DNA of 64,000 nucleotides. Source: Mitsuaria sp. WAJ17 (GTDB lineage Bacteria > Pseudomonadota > Gammaproteobacteria > Burkholderiales > Burkholderiaceae_C). The position numbers and the translations under genes were made by a program. The notes beneath the pieces were generated by a model. That model was not told where the DNA came from and did no database searches. It was given only the letters and a program-made list of their open reading frames with translations. The stretch lies in assembly GCF_014174515.1 (NCBI RefSeq), contig NZ_JACJUG010000002.1, positions 62,001 through 126,000 on the forward strand, written 5' to 3'. This document shows, piece by piece, positions 52,120 through 60,682 of this stretch; the first letter of the stretch is position 1; each line of letters opens with the position of its first letter.

Positions 52120-52909
52120 TCCCGCCCGGCCCGGTGCCGCAGGCGGGCTGCCGCGCCTGATCCTCACCCGCCCTCGCGCACAGGCGCAGGACTGGGTGCA
52201 GCGGATGGCGCGCCTGGGCGTGAGCTGCGACTGCCTGCCCCTGCTGGATATCGCCCCGCTTGATCCCGCGCCGGCACGCCAGGCCTGGGCGCGCCTGGCC
52301 TCGCAGGCCCTGCTGATGTTCGTCAGCCCCAATGCCGTCGAGCACTTCTTCGCGGCCCGTCCGCCCGGCATGAGCTGGCCTGCGCATACCCTGGCAGCCA
52401 CGGTCGGGCCGGGCAGTGCCCAGGCCCTGCTGCGCCAGGGCGTACCGCCGGACCTGCTGCGACAGCCGCCGCCCGATTCCCCCAGCCTGGATTCCGAGCA
52501 CCTGTGGCCCGTGCTGTCCGGCGAGGACTGGCAGGGGCGTGAGGTGCTGATGGTGCGTGGGGACGGCGGCCGGGAATGGCTGGCGGATCGACTGCGCGAG
52601 GCGGGCGCGCGCGTGGACGCCGTCAGCGTCTACCGCCGCCAGGCGCCTTGCCTCAGTACCGAGGAACGGGCGGTGCTGGACCATGCGCTGGCTGAGCCGC
52701 GGGCGCATGTCTGGCTCTTCAGCAGCGCTGAAGCCATCGACCACCTGCCAGCGCTGGCTGGTGCCGGCGTCGATTGGTCCGGCGGCCGCGCCATCGCCAC
52801 GCATGAGCGCATTGCGCGGCGCGCACGGCGCCTGGGCCTGGGTCATGTGGTTTTGACGCGACCGGACGCCGCGGCCGTCGCCACGGCCCTGCAAGGCCCC
52901 TGGGACTGA
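52112..52909 (+). CDS. hemD: Uroporphyrinogen-III synthase
   Basis: A 265-residue enzyme that closes and inverts ring D of hydroxymethylbilane. HemD is poorly conserved; recognition rests on [73 protein letters not shown] and [12 protein letters not shown], and on its place after hemC. The GTG at 52112 overlaps the hemC stop (GTGCATGA) and gives a compact N-terminus; the upstream ATG at 52073 would overlap hemC by 47 bp. Confidence 0.9.
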   Translation: MHDPARPGAAGGLPRLILTRPRAQAQDWVQRMARLGVSCDCLPLLDIAPLDPAPARQAWARLASQALLMFVSPNAVEHFFAARPPGMSWPAHTLAATVGPGSAQALLRQGVPPDLLRQPPPDSPSLDSEHLWPVLSGEDWQGREVLMVRGDGGREWLADRLREAGARVDAVSVYRRQAPCLSTEERAVLDHALAEPRAHVWLFSSAEAIDHLPALAGAGVDWSGGRAIATHERIARRARRLGLGHVVLTRPDAAAVATALQGPWD

Positions 52910-52913
52910 ACCC

Positions 52914-52919
52914 TACAAT
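52914..52919 (+). promoter_or_regulatory. -10-like element next to hemX start
   Basis: TACAAT ending 10 nt before the hemX GTG, in the 20-bp hemD-hemX gap. This suggests an extra internal promoter with a leaderless product. Confidence 0.4.
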
Positions 52920-52929
52920 CCGCGGCACT

Positions 52930-54102
52930 GTGAGCGAGCAAGACATCCCCCGCAGCGCCCCGGCTTCCGAGCCCGAGAGCGCCTCCGTGCTGCCCGAGAA
53001 AGTGCCGGCCCGCGCCGGCACGCCGGGTTCGCTGACCCTGATCTTGATGGCCCTGGGCGTGCTGTCCCTGGGCGCCCTGGCCATGGCCTGGCAGGGGCAC
53101 AGCCGCGTTAGGCAACTGGAGCAGGAACTGGTGCGCCGCCAGGAACAGAGCCAGACCCAGGCTTCCGACGCCCGCGGCATGGCCAGCAGGGCGCAGGAGG
53201 TGGCACAGGAGACCTCGGCCAAGCTGGCTTTGCTGGACGCGCGCCTCGCGGAGGTGTCCCTGCAGCGCGGGCAACTGGAGGAACTGATCCAGTCCATGTC
53301 CCGCTCGCGGGACGAGAACGTGCTGGGTGATATAGAGGCTTCGCTGCGGGTGGCCCTGCAGCAGACCAGCATCACTGGCAGTGCTGAGCCTCTGGTGTCG
53401 GCGCTCAAGCAGGCGGACGAGCGCCTGCAGCGCTACAAGCAGCCCCGCCTGGAAGGCGTGCGCCGAGCGGTGATCCGGGACCTGGACCGTGTCAAGGCGG
53501 TCAGCGTGGTCGATGTGGCCACGCTCGGCATCAAGCTCGATGAAGTCGTCCGACTGGCTGATGAGCTGCCCCTGCTCTCGGTGGCCGAGCGCGTGGCCCA
53601 GGCCGAGGGCGAGGCCCGGAGCGCCGCCCGACCGGAGTCGAAGGCTGAGGGCAGGACGGACCCCAAGGCCCGCAAGGCAGCCGGCGCGGCTGCCCGGCCG
53701 ACCCCTGCCCCGGAGGGCTGGGAAGCCTGGTGGGACCTGGCCCAGAGCCGCTGGCAGGAGCTCAGCAGCCAGGTCTGGCAGGAGACCAAGTCCCTGGTGC
53801 GTGTCACGCGCATCAGCCATCCTGAGGCGGCGCTGATCACGCCCGAACAGGGCTATTTCCTCCGCGAGAACCTCAAGCTGCGTTTGCTCAACGCCCGCCT
53901 GGCTCTGCTGAGTCGCCAGTACGACACCGCGCAGTCCGACCTGCGCGAGGCCCTGGCCCTGCTGGACCGCTATATCGACATGCGCTCGCGCAAGGCGCAG
54001 ACCGCCGCCGAGCTGCTGCGCCAGGTGCAGGGGCAGGCGCGCCAGGTGGCGGTGCCGCGTCCTGACGACAGCCTCGCGGCCCTGGCCGCGGCCGGGCGCT
54101 GA
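52930..54102 (+). CDS. hemX: HemX-like membrane protein
   Basis: A 390-residue bitopic inner-membrane protein. One hydrophobic segment at about 35-55 (LTLILMALGVLSLGALAMAW) is followed by a long periplasmic coiled coil (RVRQLEQELVRRQEQSQTQ and on to about residue 140). A Lys/Ala-rich linker and a helical C-terminal domain follow (GYFLRENLKLRLLNARLALLSRQYDTAQSDL). It is often labelled uroporphyrinogen-III C-methyltransferase, but none of the methyltransferase motifs is present, so a structural or assembly role in haem synthesis is likelier. The GTG start follows hemD by 20 bp, and hemY follows by 13 bp. Confidence 0.88.
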   Translation: MSEQDIPRSAPASEPESASVLPEKVPARAGTPGSLTLILMALGVLSLGALAMAWQGHSRVRQLEQELVRRQEQSQTQASDARGMASRAQEVAQETSAKLALLDARLAEVSLQRGQLEELIQSMSRSRDENVLGDIEASLRVALQQTSITGSAEPLVSALKQADERLQRYKQPRLEGVRRAVIRDLDRVKAVSVVDVATLGIKLDEVVRLADELPLLSVAERVAQAEGEARSAARPESKAEGRTDPKARKAAGAAARPTPAPEGWEAWWDLAQSRWQELSSQVWQETKSLVRVTRISHPEAALITPEQGYFLRENLKLRLLNARLALLSRQYDTAQSDLREALALLDRYIDMRSRKAQTAAELLRQVQGQARQVAVPRPDDSLAALAAAGR

Positions 54103-54115
54103 GGGAGGCTGGTCC

Positions 54116-55363
54116 ATGCGTACCGTGATCTGGCTGGTGCTGCTTTTTGCTGCGGCCGTGGTGGCCGCGCTGACCCTGGGCAGCAATGACGGCCTGGCGA
54201 GTTTCTACTGGAATGGCTGGCGGCTGGATGTGTCGCTCAACCTCTTCCTGCTGGCCCTAGTGGCGGGCTGCTTTGCGCTGGTGACGCTGATCCAGACTGT
54301 CAACTCGCTGGTCTCCCTGCCGCGCCGGGCCCGCGAATGGCGGCTGTCGCAGCGCGAGCGCAGCGCCCAACTGGCCTTGCGCGAAGCCCTGGCCGAGTAT
54401 TTCGGCGCGCGCTACGGCCGGGCGCAGAAGGCCGTGCAGCGGGCCCTCAACATCCAGTCTCAGACTCCGGACCTGGCCCAGGACCAGGCCTTCATGGCCC
54501 TGAGCCACCTGCTGGCAGCCCAGAGCGCGCACCGGCTCCAGGACAAACGCCGCCGTGACGAGCAACTGCAGTTGGCCCTGCAGTTTGCACAGACCTCCTC
54601 CCAGGCCAAGGCCCAGGAGGAGGGCGCCCGGCTGCTGGCTGCAGAGTGGGCCTTGGACGACCGCGATGCCCATCGTGCCAGCCAGATCCTGGCCGAGCTG
54701 ACGCCCGGCGTGGCCCGCCGCACCCAGGCCCTGCGCCTCAAGCTGCAGGCCGCCCGCCTCGCCCGCCAGCCTCTGGAGGCCCTGCGCACCGCGCGCCTGC
54801 TGGCGAAGCATCAGGGCTTCTCCAAGTCGGCCGCCCAGGGCCTGCTGCGCTCGCTCGCTGTGGAAGCCCTGGAGACCTCCCGTGACATCGACCAGTTGCG
54901 CAGCAGCTGGCAGCAGCTGGACGCCGCCGATCGGCGGGATGTCTTCGTGGCCGCACGGGCGGCGCAATGCGCCGCCGGTCTCGGTGCGCCGGATGACGGC
55001 CGCGGCTGGCTGCGCCCGTCCTGGGACGACTACGGTGACCTGCAGGCCGAGGAGCGCGCGGCGCTGGCTGAGGCTCTGGTGCAGTGCATGCCCGGCCTCG
55101 GCCCGGAATGGCTGCAGCGCCTGGAAGGCCTCATGCAGCGCCATGCGCGCGATCCAGGCCTCTCCTACGCCCTGGGCCATGCCTTGGCGGAGCGCCAGCT
55201 GTGGGGCAAGGCCAGGCTCATGCTGGAGCAGGCGGCCGAGGACCGCCAGCTCAGCGTTGCCGCACGCCGCCGCAGCTGGCTCAAGCTGGCCGACCTGGCT
55301 GAGAACGACAGTGACACCGAGCGCCGCGCCCGCTGTTTCGAGGCGGCTGCCTTGCTGGGGTGA
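54116..55363 (+). CDS. hemY: HemY haem-biosynthesis membrane protein (TPR)
   Basis: A 415-residue inner-membrane protein with two N-terminal helices (about 3-20 and 40-60) and a periplasmic or cytoplasmic TPR-like domain. The HemY_N signature LGSNDGLASFYWNGWRLDVSLNLFLLALVAGC is followed by REWRLSQRERSAQLALREALAEYFGARYGRAQKAV. It is distinct from the Gram-positive HemY oxidase. Last gene of the haem cluster. Its exact role is unknown; it is always next to hemX in beta- and gammaproteobacteria. Confidence 0.92.
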   Translation: MRTVIWLVLLFAAAVVAALTLGSNDGLASFYWNGWRLDVSLNLFLLALVAGCFALVTLIQTVNSLVSLPRRAREWRLSQRERSAQLALREALAEYFGARYGRAQKAVQRALNIQSQTPDLAQDQAFMALSHLLAAQSAHRLQDKRRRDEQLQLALQFAQTSSQAKAQEEGARLLAAEWALDDRDAHRASQILAELTPGVARRTQALRLKLQAARLARQPLEALRTARLLAKHQGFSKSAAQGLLRSLAVEALETSRDIDQLRSSWQQLDAADRRDVFVAARAAQCAAGLGAPDDGRGWLRPSWDDYGDLQAEERAALAEALVQCMPGLGPEWLQRLEGLMQRHARDPGLSYALGHALAERQLWGKARLMLEQAAEDRQLSVAARRRSWLKLADLAENDSDTERRARCFEAAALLG

Positions 55364-55438
55364 GCCAGTCTCAGGGCACGGTCGGGCGTGCAAGGCCTCG
55401 CCGGCCGGTGCAACTTGAAAGGAAAAATCGCCGAATAC

Positions 55439-55468
55439 TTGCATGGACTGAAAAACCCATGCTATAGT
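55439..55468 (+). promoter_or_regulatory. Promoter of first tRNA-Arg
   Basis: TTGCAT (55439-55444) and TATAGT (55463-55468) with 18-bp spacing, 11 nt before the mature tRNA. Confidence 0.65.
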
Positions 55469-55479
55469 TCAAGGCTTCG

Positions 55480-55556
55480 GCGGCTGTAGCTCAGTTGGAT
55501 AGAGTACTTGGCTACGAACCAAGGGGTCGTGGGTTCGAATCCTGCCAGCCGCGCCA
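55480..55556 (+). tRNA. tRNA-Arg (ACG)
   Basis: A 77-nt cloverleaf. Acceptor GCGGCTG pairs with CAGCCGC. The D-arm is GCTCAGTTGGATAGAGT. Anticodon stem CTTGG/CCAAG encloses loop CTACGAA with anticodon ACG (read as ICG), and T-loop GTTCGAATC follows. Discriminator G and encoded CCA complete it. It decodes CGU, CGC and CGA. Confidence 0.97.
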
Positions 55557-55786
55557 AGATTTCAGAATGCAAGCCTTTTGGAATAGGCCCAGGAATCAAG
55601 TTCCCGGGAGTATCCAGAAAGTGACGGAGAAACTGCTGCAGTCATGCGGCGCTTCAACGGATTTTGATGTTGCGGTGTGAGTCGAGATACTTAAAAGTTT
55701 CTAGACAATCCGAAATGAAAAATATGAGCCCTGGCTTGCGATTCAATAAAAAATCGCGCTACAATCTAGGGCTCAACTAAATACAA
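55557..55786. other. Spacer between the two tRNA genes
   Basis: 230 bp, A+T-richer than its neighbours, with no gene seen. The second tRNA has its own promoter, and no terminator is visible after the first. Confidence 0.5.
55736..55765 (+). promoter_or_regulatory. Promoter of second tRNA-Arg
   Basis: TTGCGA (55736-55741) and TACAAT (55760-55765) with 18-bp spacing, 21 nt before the tRNA. Confidence 0.6.
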
Positions 55787-55863
55787 GCGGCTGTAGCTCA
55801 GTTGGATAGAGTACTTGGCTACGAACCAAGGGGTCGTGGGTTCGAATCCTGCCAGCCGCGCCA
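55787..55863 (+). tRNA. tRNA-Arg (ACG), second identical copy
   Basis: Base-for-base identical to the copy 307 bp upstream, including the encoded CCA. Flanking sequences differ. Followed by an intrinsic terminator. Confidence 0.97.
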
Positions 55864-55880
55864 ACAACAAGAAGAAATGA

Positions 55881-55917
55881 AAAGGTCTGTGAGAAATCGC
55901 AGGCCTTTTTTGTTTTT
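55881..55917 (+). terminator. Intrinsic terminator after tRNA-Arg
   Basis: AAAGGTCTG pairs with CAGGCCTTT (one G-U), followed by a T-rich tail TTTTGTTTTT, 18 nt after the CCA end. Confidence 0.8.
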
Positions 55918-55993
55918 CGGCGCCGCCGGGGATATTCAGTAAGTCCAGACTGCGGCAGCACTGGCCAGTTCAATTCAGTCCGGCTGCAAAATG

Positions 55994-56074
55994 GCAAAGC
56001 CGCAAAGCCGCAAAGCCGCAAAGCCGCAAAGCCGCAAAGCCGCAAAGCCGCAAAGCCGCAAAGCCGCAAAGCCG
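55994..56074. repeat. 9-bp tandem repeat (GCAAAGCCG) x 9
   Basis: Nine perfect head-to-tail copies of GCAAAGCCG, 81 bp, in the gap between the tRNA genes and the CaiB-type gene. Because the period is a multiple of three it keeps frames open, which creates a false ORF on the minus strand (LRLCGFAA repeats). Likely length-variable. Nothing else is seen in 55918-56211. Confidence 0.95.
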
Positions 56075-56211
56075 AACTCACGGCTACCGTGCTGAATTGC
56101 CCTCCGAAAGAAACCGCGAAAGCAAACGAGCGCAGCCGGACGCTGCCGGACGTCACCGGCATCCGCGCTGCATGCCCCGTTTCAGTGTCGGCGGCGGCCT
56201 TGCTCAGCCGC

Positions 56212-57357
56212 TCAGCTCGTTGGCGTCTCCTGGCCGTCCCTCAGCAGCATGGCCCTGTCTGCCTCGGGCAGATCCAGTTCGGCCAGGATGTCGGCGCCCT
56301 GTGCGCCTGCCTGTGGCGCAGGGCTGGGTACCCGCGTGCCGCTGCGGGAGAAGCAGGGCGCAGGCCGGGCCTGCCAGTGCCCATCGACTTTGCTGAAGGC
56401 CTGACGAGCCTGCTGATGCGGGTGCAAGGGGGCCTCGTCCAGGCTCAGCACGCCGGCGGCGCAGGCCTCGGTGCCTTCCAGCAGCGCTGCCCAGGCGTCC
56501 CTCGGCCTTTCCTTCAGGCGGCGCGCGACACGCTCGCGCAGTGCGGGCCAGTGTGACCAGTCCATCTGTCGGGACGGGTCCTCGTCGATGAGCTCCAGGC
56601 GCTGCAGCAGCTCTCGGTAGAAGGCGGGCTCGATGGCGCCCAGGCTCAGGAAGCGGCCGTCGGCGCATTCGAAACTGTCGTAGAAGGGGCTGCCGTGCAG
56701 GAAGAAGTTCTGGCGCGGCGACGCCGGCCAGTGGCCCTGGCTGGCCAGGCTGCGCACCAGGCTGCCCAGCAGATTGGCCCCGTCCAGCATGGCGGCATCC
56801 ACGACCTGGCCCCGGCCCGAGCCGCGGGCTTCCAGCAGGGCGCAGACCATGCCGAAGGCCATCAGCAAGCCGCCACTGGCCATGTCGCCCACCACGGTGG
56901 CCGGCAGGGTGGGCGCCTGCCCGGGCCGTTGGCTGAGGCTCAGCAGGCCGCTGAGGGCCACGTAGTTGATGTCATGGCCGGCGGCATGGGCCAGCGGGCC
57001 GGTCTGGCCCCAGCCGGTGACGCGACCGTAGACCAGGCGCGGATGCGTGTCCGCAAAGGCCTCGGGCCCCAGGCCCAGTCGCTCCATGACGCCGGGCCGG
57101 TAGCCCTCCATCAGTCCTTCGGCGCGCTGGATCAGCTGTCGCAGTGCCTGCTGCGCCTGCGGCTTCTTCAGGTCCAGCACCAGGGATCGCTTGCCCCGGT
57201 TCATGGCCCCGCCGCCGCCCAGGCTGCGCTGAGCGGCCGGGCGCTCGACGACGATCACGTCAGCGCCCATGTCGGCCAGCAGCATGCCGGCAAAGGGGCA
57301 GGGGCCTATGCCTGCCAGTTCGATGATGCGCACGCCTGCCAAGGGTCCCGATGCCAT
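56212..57357 (-). CDS. CaiB/BaiF family protein, likely alpha-methylacyl-CoA racemase
   Basis: A 381-residue class III CoA-transferase-fold enzyme. The sequence favours the racemase branch: RIIELAGIGPCPFAGMLLADMGADVIVVERP at the N-terminus, NRGKRSLVLDLK, GHDINYVALSG (catalytic histidine region) and VVGDMASGG (catalytic aspartate). Alpha-methylacyl-CoA racemase inverts the 2-methyl centre of branched acyl-CoAs before beta-oxidation. The start is ATG 57357 with GGAAGAG upstream; the longer open frame is antisense to greB. It is divergent from greB, with 42 bp between starts. CoA-transferase activity is the alternative. Confidence 0.88.
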   Translation of the reverse strand: MASGPLAGVRIIELAGIGPCPFAGMLLADMGADVIVVERPAAQRSLGGGGAMNRGKRSLVLDLKKPQAQQALRQLIQRAEGLMEGYRPGVMERLGLGPEAFADTHPRLVYGRVTGWGQTGPLAHAAGHDINYVALSGLLSLSQRPGQAPTLPATVVGDMASGGLLMAFGMVCALLEARGSGRGQVVDAAMLDGANLLGSLVRSLASQGHWPASPRQNFFLHGSPFYDSFECADGRFLSLGAIEPAFYRELLQRLELIDEDPSRQMDWSHWPALRERVARRLKERPRDAWAALLEGTEACAAGVLSLDEAPLHPHQQARQAFSKVDGHWQARPAPCFSRSGTRVPSPAPQAGAQGADILAELDLPEADRAMLLRDGQETPTS

Positions 57358-57387
57358 GCTCTTCCTTTCCTGCGGCCCGTGAGGGCA

Positions 57388-57393
57388 GACAAT
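57388..57393 (+). promoter_or_regulatory. -10-like element next to greB start
   Basis: GACAAT ending 6 nt before the greB ATG, so a start 7 nt downstream falls on the A of ATG. No Shine-Dalgarno sequence. Confidence 0.4.
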
Positions 57394-57399
57394 ACACGC

Positions 57400-57963
57400 A
57401 TGAGCAAGGCCTTCACCAAGGAAAGCGACGGGGACGACGATGACGATGTCCCCGGCCTGCCGCCGCTGCCCGCCGGCACCCGCAACTACATCACGCCCCA
57501 GGGCTATGCGCGCCTGCGCGCCGAGTTCATGGAGTTGCTGGATGTCGAGCGCCCCAAGATCGTCGAGACGGTGTCCTGGGCAGCCAAGAATGGCGATCGC
57601 TCGGAGAACGGCGACTATCTCTACGGCAAGAAGCGCCTGCGTGAGATCGATCGCCGCCTGCGCTTCCTGACCAAGCGCCTGGACATCGCCGAGGTCGCTG
57701 ACCCGGCCGTCCACCACGGCAGCGACCAGATCTTCTTCGGAGCCTGCGTCACCTATGCCAACAGCAAGGGTGAGGAGCGCACCATCACCATCATGGGCAT
57801 CGACGAGGCGGACAGCCTCAAGGGCGAGGTCAGCTGGGTCTCGCCCATCGCGCGCGCCCTGCTGAAGGCGCGCGAGGGCGACGAGGTCCAGCTGATGACC
57901 CCCGGTGGCCTTGAACAGCTGGAGGTGCTGGAAGTGCGCTATCCGGCGCCTGGCAAGACCTGA
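57400..57963 (+). CDS. greB: Transcription elongation factor GreB
   Basis: A 187-residue factor that enters the RNA polymerase secondary channel and stimulates cleavage of backtracked RNA. After an acidic tail (SDGDDDDD) comes the coiled coil NYITPQGYARLRAEFMELLDVERPKIVETVSWAAKNGDRSENGDYLYGKKRLREID, with the tip residues of GreB type, then the FKBP-like C-terminal domain ending VSPIARALLKAREGDEV. The N-terminal acidic stretch makes it about 25 residues longer than E. coli GreB. Its stop codon lies inside a copy of the GCAAGACCTGACCC repeat. Confidence 0.95.
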   Translation: MSKAFTKESDGDDDDDVPGLPPLPAGTRNYITPQGYARLRAEFMELLDVERPKIVETVSWAAKNGDRSENGDYLYGKKRLREIDRRLRFLTKRLDIAEVADPAVHHGSDQIFFGACVTYANSKGEERTITIMGIDEADSLKGEVSWVSPIARALLKAREGDEVQLMTPGGLEQLEVLEVRYPAPGKT

Positions 57964-58002
57964 CCCCGCAGGCCGGCCTCGGCGTTCCGAGGGGAAGGAG
58001 CC

Positions 58003-60270
58003 TCAGGGCTTGATGCGCCACACCCTCATCACGGCGGGCGAGCGCTTGAGCATGCGCAGCACCTCGGCCACGTGCAGACGGTCGCGCACAGAGATCAGCA
58101 GCTGCATCTCGGCGGTCTCGCGCGCCTGTGATTCGTCGCTCATGGAGATGTGCGTGATGTCGGCCTCGGCCGTGCTGACGGCAGTGGCGATCTGGGCCAG
58201 CACGCCCTTGCCGTTGCGCATCAGCACGCCGATGGCGGCCTCGAAGCTGCGCGTCATCTCGTCGGCCCAGGCCACGGCGATCCAGTGCTCGCTGTCACGC
58301 TGGAAGAGGCGGCGACCGACCTGGCATTCGGCCGTATGCACGATCAGCCCTTCGCCACGGCCCAGGTAGCCCTTGATGTCATCGCCGGGCACCGGCCGGC
58401 AGCAGCTGGCCAGGCGAACCGAGGCGCCCTCGCTGCCATCCAGGGTGATCTGGCCCTGCGTGGTCTGGTCGTCGGTGGCGCCGAAGCGACCGAGGGTGAG
58501 GGTGACGGCATCCGGCCGCTGGCCCTGGGCGGCCAGCATGCGGGCCATCTTCTTGGCCACGATGGTCGCGATCTTGCGCCCCAGGCCCACCTCAACCAGC
58601 AGCTCGTGCACATTGCGGTTGCCGGCCCATTTGGCCAGGTCTTGCCAGAGGGCGTGGGCCTCGTGATCCTCCGTGTCAAGGCTGGGCAGAGACAGGCCTT
58701 CGGCACGCAGGGCCTGGGCCAGCATCTTCTGGCCCAGTTCCCGGGACTCCTCCTGCTCCAGGTTCTTCAGGAAATGCCGGATCTTGGAGCGGGCACGGCC
58801 GGTGCGCACGAAGCTGAGCCAGGCCGGGTTGGGACGGGCGCCGGTGGCGGTGATGATCTCGACCACATCACCGCTGCGCAGCTCCGCGCGCAGAGGCACG
58901 GGTTCGCCGTTGACCTTGGCCGCGACGCAGTGATCACCGACATCCGAGTGGATGGCATAGGCATAGTCCACCGGCGTGGCGCCGCGTGGCAGGGCCATGA
59001 TCTTGCTCTTTGGGGTGAAGACATAGACCGCATCGGGGAAGAGGTCGATCTTCACGTGCTCCAGGAACTCGCTGGCGTCGCGGGTCTCGTCCTGGATGTC
59101 GATCAGGGACTGCAGCCAGCGCGAGCCCAACTGCTGCACCGCCTGCGCATTGCCCTTGGCCTTGTAGAGCCAGTGCGCCGCCACGCCCTTCTCGGCCACC
59201 ATGTGCATGGTCTCGGTGCGCATCTGGAATTCCACCGGCGTGCCCAGCGGGCTCACCAGGGTGGTGTGAAGGCTCTGGTAGCCATTGGGCTTGGGGATGG
59301 CGATGTAGTCCTTGAAGCGGCCCGGCTGGGGCTTGTAGAGCTGGTGCAGCACGCCTAGGGCCAGATAGCATTGGGGCAGCTCGTCCACCACCACGCGGAA
59401 GCCGAAGATGTCGCTCACCTGGGCGAAGCTCAGGTGCTTCTCGCGCATCTTCTTGTAGATGGAGAACAGCGTCTTCTCGCGACCCTGGATCTCGACCTTC
59501 AGGCCGGCATCCGCGAAGGCCTTGACCACGTCGCGCTCGATGCGCGAGACCAGGTCGCGCCGGTTGCCGCGCGCCTTGGCGATGGCCTTGGACAGCGCGC
59601 CGTGCCGCCAGGGGTGGATGTACTGGAAAGACAGCTCCTGCAGCTCCCGGTAGATCTCGTTGAGACCCAGGCGGTGGGCGATGGGGGCGTAGATGTCCAG
59701 GGTCTCGCGCGCGATGCGGCGGCGCTTCTCGAAGGCCATGTGGCCCATGGTCCGCATATTGTGCAGACGGTCGGCCAGCTTGATGAGGATGACGCGCACG
59801 TCACGCGCCATCGCCAGCAGCATCTTTCGGAAGGACTCGGCCTGCGACTCCTCCTTGGTGGAGAACTGCAGCTTGTCCAGCTTGGTGAGGCCGTCCACCA
59901 GCTCGGCGGTGGGGGCCTCGAAGCGTTCGATGAGCTCGGTCTTGGTGACGCCGCAGTCCTCCATGGCGTCATGCATCAGGGCGGCCATGATGGCTTGCGC
60001 ATCCAGGCGCCATTCCGCGCAGATGCCGGCCACGGCGATCGGATGGGTGATGTAGGGTTCGCCGCTGGCACGGAACTGGCCCAGGTGGGCCTCGTCCGCA
60101 AACTTGTAGGCCTCGCGGATGCGTTTGATGTCGGACTTGGGTAGATAGCTCAGCCGGTGCAACAGGGCGTCAAAGGACGCCGCCTCGGCCTGCGTGGGCT
60201 CGGGGGCGGTCTTGTGCAGGCCCGGCATCAAGGCGGCGGGCAAGGAAGCAGCGAAGGAGCGAAGACCCAT
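58003..60270 (-). CDS. spoT: Bifunctional (p)ppGpp synthetase/hydrolase SpoT/RelA
   Basis: A 755-residue stringent-response enzyme. The hydrolase HD domain (about 50-200) is intact, with HPIAVAGICAEW, the HDAMEDCG motif and ADRLHNMRTMGHM, so it can degrade (p)ppGpp. The synthetase domain (about 240-370) has GREKTLFSIYKKMREK, DIFGFRVVVDELPQCY and PKPNGYQSLHT. TGS (VYVFTPKSKIMALPRGATPVDYAY), helical, zinc-finger (RLASCCRPVPGDDIKGYLGRGEG) and ACT domains follow. A GTTAAT box ends 8 nt before the ATG, so it may also be made apart from the upstream rpoZ. Confidence 0.96.
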   Translation of the reverse strand: MGLRSFAASLPAALMPGLHKTAPEPTQAEAASFDALLHRLSYLPKSDIKRIREAYKFADEAHLGQFRASGEPYITHPIAVAGICAEWRLDAQAIMAALMHDAMEDCGVTKTELIERFEAPTAELVDGLTKLDKLQFSTKEESQAESFRKMLLAMARDVRVILIKLADRLHNMRTMGHMAFEKRRRIARETLDIYAPIAHRLGLNEIYRELQELSFQYIHPWRHGALSKAIAKARGNRRDLVSRIERDVVKAFADAGLKVEIQGREKTLFSIYKKMREKHLSFAQVSDIFGFRVVVDELPQCYLALGVLHQLYKPQPGRFKDYIAIPKPNGYQSLHTTLVSPLGTPVEFQMRTETMHMVAEKGVAAHWLYKAKGNAQAVQQLGSRWLQSLIDIQDETRDASEFLEHVKIDLFPDAVYVFTPKSKIMALPRGATPVDYAYAIHSDVGDHCVAAKVNGEPVPLRAELRSGDVVEIITATGARPNPAWLSFVRTGRARSKIRHFLKNLEQEESRELGQKMLAQALRAEGLSLPSLDTEDHEAHALWQDLAKWAGNRNVHELLVEVGLGRKIATIVAKKMARMLAAQGQRPDAVTLTLGRFGATDDQTTQGQITLDGSEGASVRLASCCRPVPGDDIKGYLGRGEGLIVHTAECQVGRRLFQRDSEHWIAVAWADEMTRSFEAAIGVLMRNGKGVLAQIATAVSTAEADITHISMSDESQARETAEMQLLISVRDRLHVAEVLRMLKRSPAVMRVWRIKP

Positions 60271-60369
60271 GGAGCGAAATTAACACAAGGCCAGCGCCGC
60301 CCGCAGGCGCCGGGACAAATAGCGACGGGGAACCGCGATGCCGCGCCGTTCGCATCCGGGCAAACCATG

Positions 60370-60393
60370 AAAAAAGGCGCCCGTCGGGGCGCC
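60370..60393 (-). terminator. Intrinsic terminator after rpoZ
   Basis: On the minus strand GGCGCCC-CGAC-GGGCGCC is a 7-bp hairpin followed by TTTTTT, 22 nt past the rpoZ stop. It separates rpoZ from spoT. Confidence 0.9.
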
Positions 60394-60414
60394 TTCATTC
60401 GTCAGGGCGAGGTC

Positions 60415-60618
60415 TCAGACCGGCACCTTGCGCAGCATCTCGATACCCACTTCACCGGCAGCAATCTCGCGCAGGGCGGTCACGCCCGGCTTGTTCTTGC
60501 TTTCGATCTTGGCACTGTGGCCCTGGCTCAGCATGCGAGCGCGGTAGGTGGCCGCAAGCACCAGCTGGAAGCGGTTGGGGATCTTGGTCAGGCAATCTTC
60601 GACGGTGATGCGGGCCAT
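60415..60618 (-). CDS. rpoZ: RNA polymerase omega subunit
   Basis: A 67-residue subunit that helps fold and hold beta-prime and contributes to a ppGpp site. It begins [30 protein letters not shown] and carries the conserved [17 protein letters not shown]. Length is that of betaproteobacterial omega (67). It lies 64 bp downstream of gmk in the usual gmk-rpoZ-spoT order, but its own terminator stands before spoT. Confidence 0.97.
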   Translation of the reverse strand: MARITVEDCLTKIPNRFQLVLAATYRARMLSQGHSAKIESKNKPGVTALREIAAGEVGIEMLRKVPV

Positions 60619-60682
60619 GGGCGGGTTCCAGTACTGTTGTTCAGGGAGGTCTCGAGCCGTGGTGTCGGGATGAAACCAGGGC

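Noticed and set aside
52930..54102. Uroporphyrinogen-III C-methyltransferase activity for HemX
   Set aside because: No SAM-binding or SUMT catalytic motifs; the protein is a membrane anchor plus coiled coil.
55773..56162. Minus-strand frame with repeated LRLCGFAA units
   Set aside because: It is created by the 9-bp tandem repeat and runs over a tRNA gene; no ribosome binding site. A repeat protein is not credible here.
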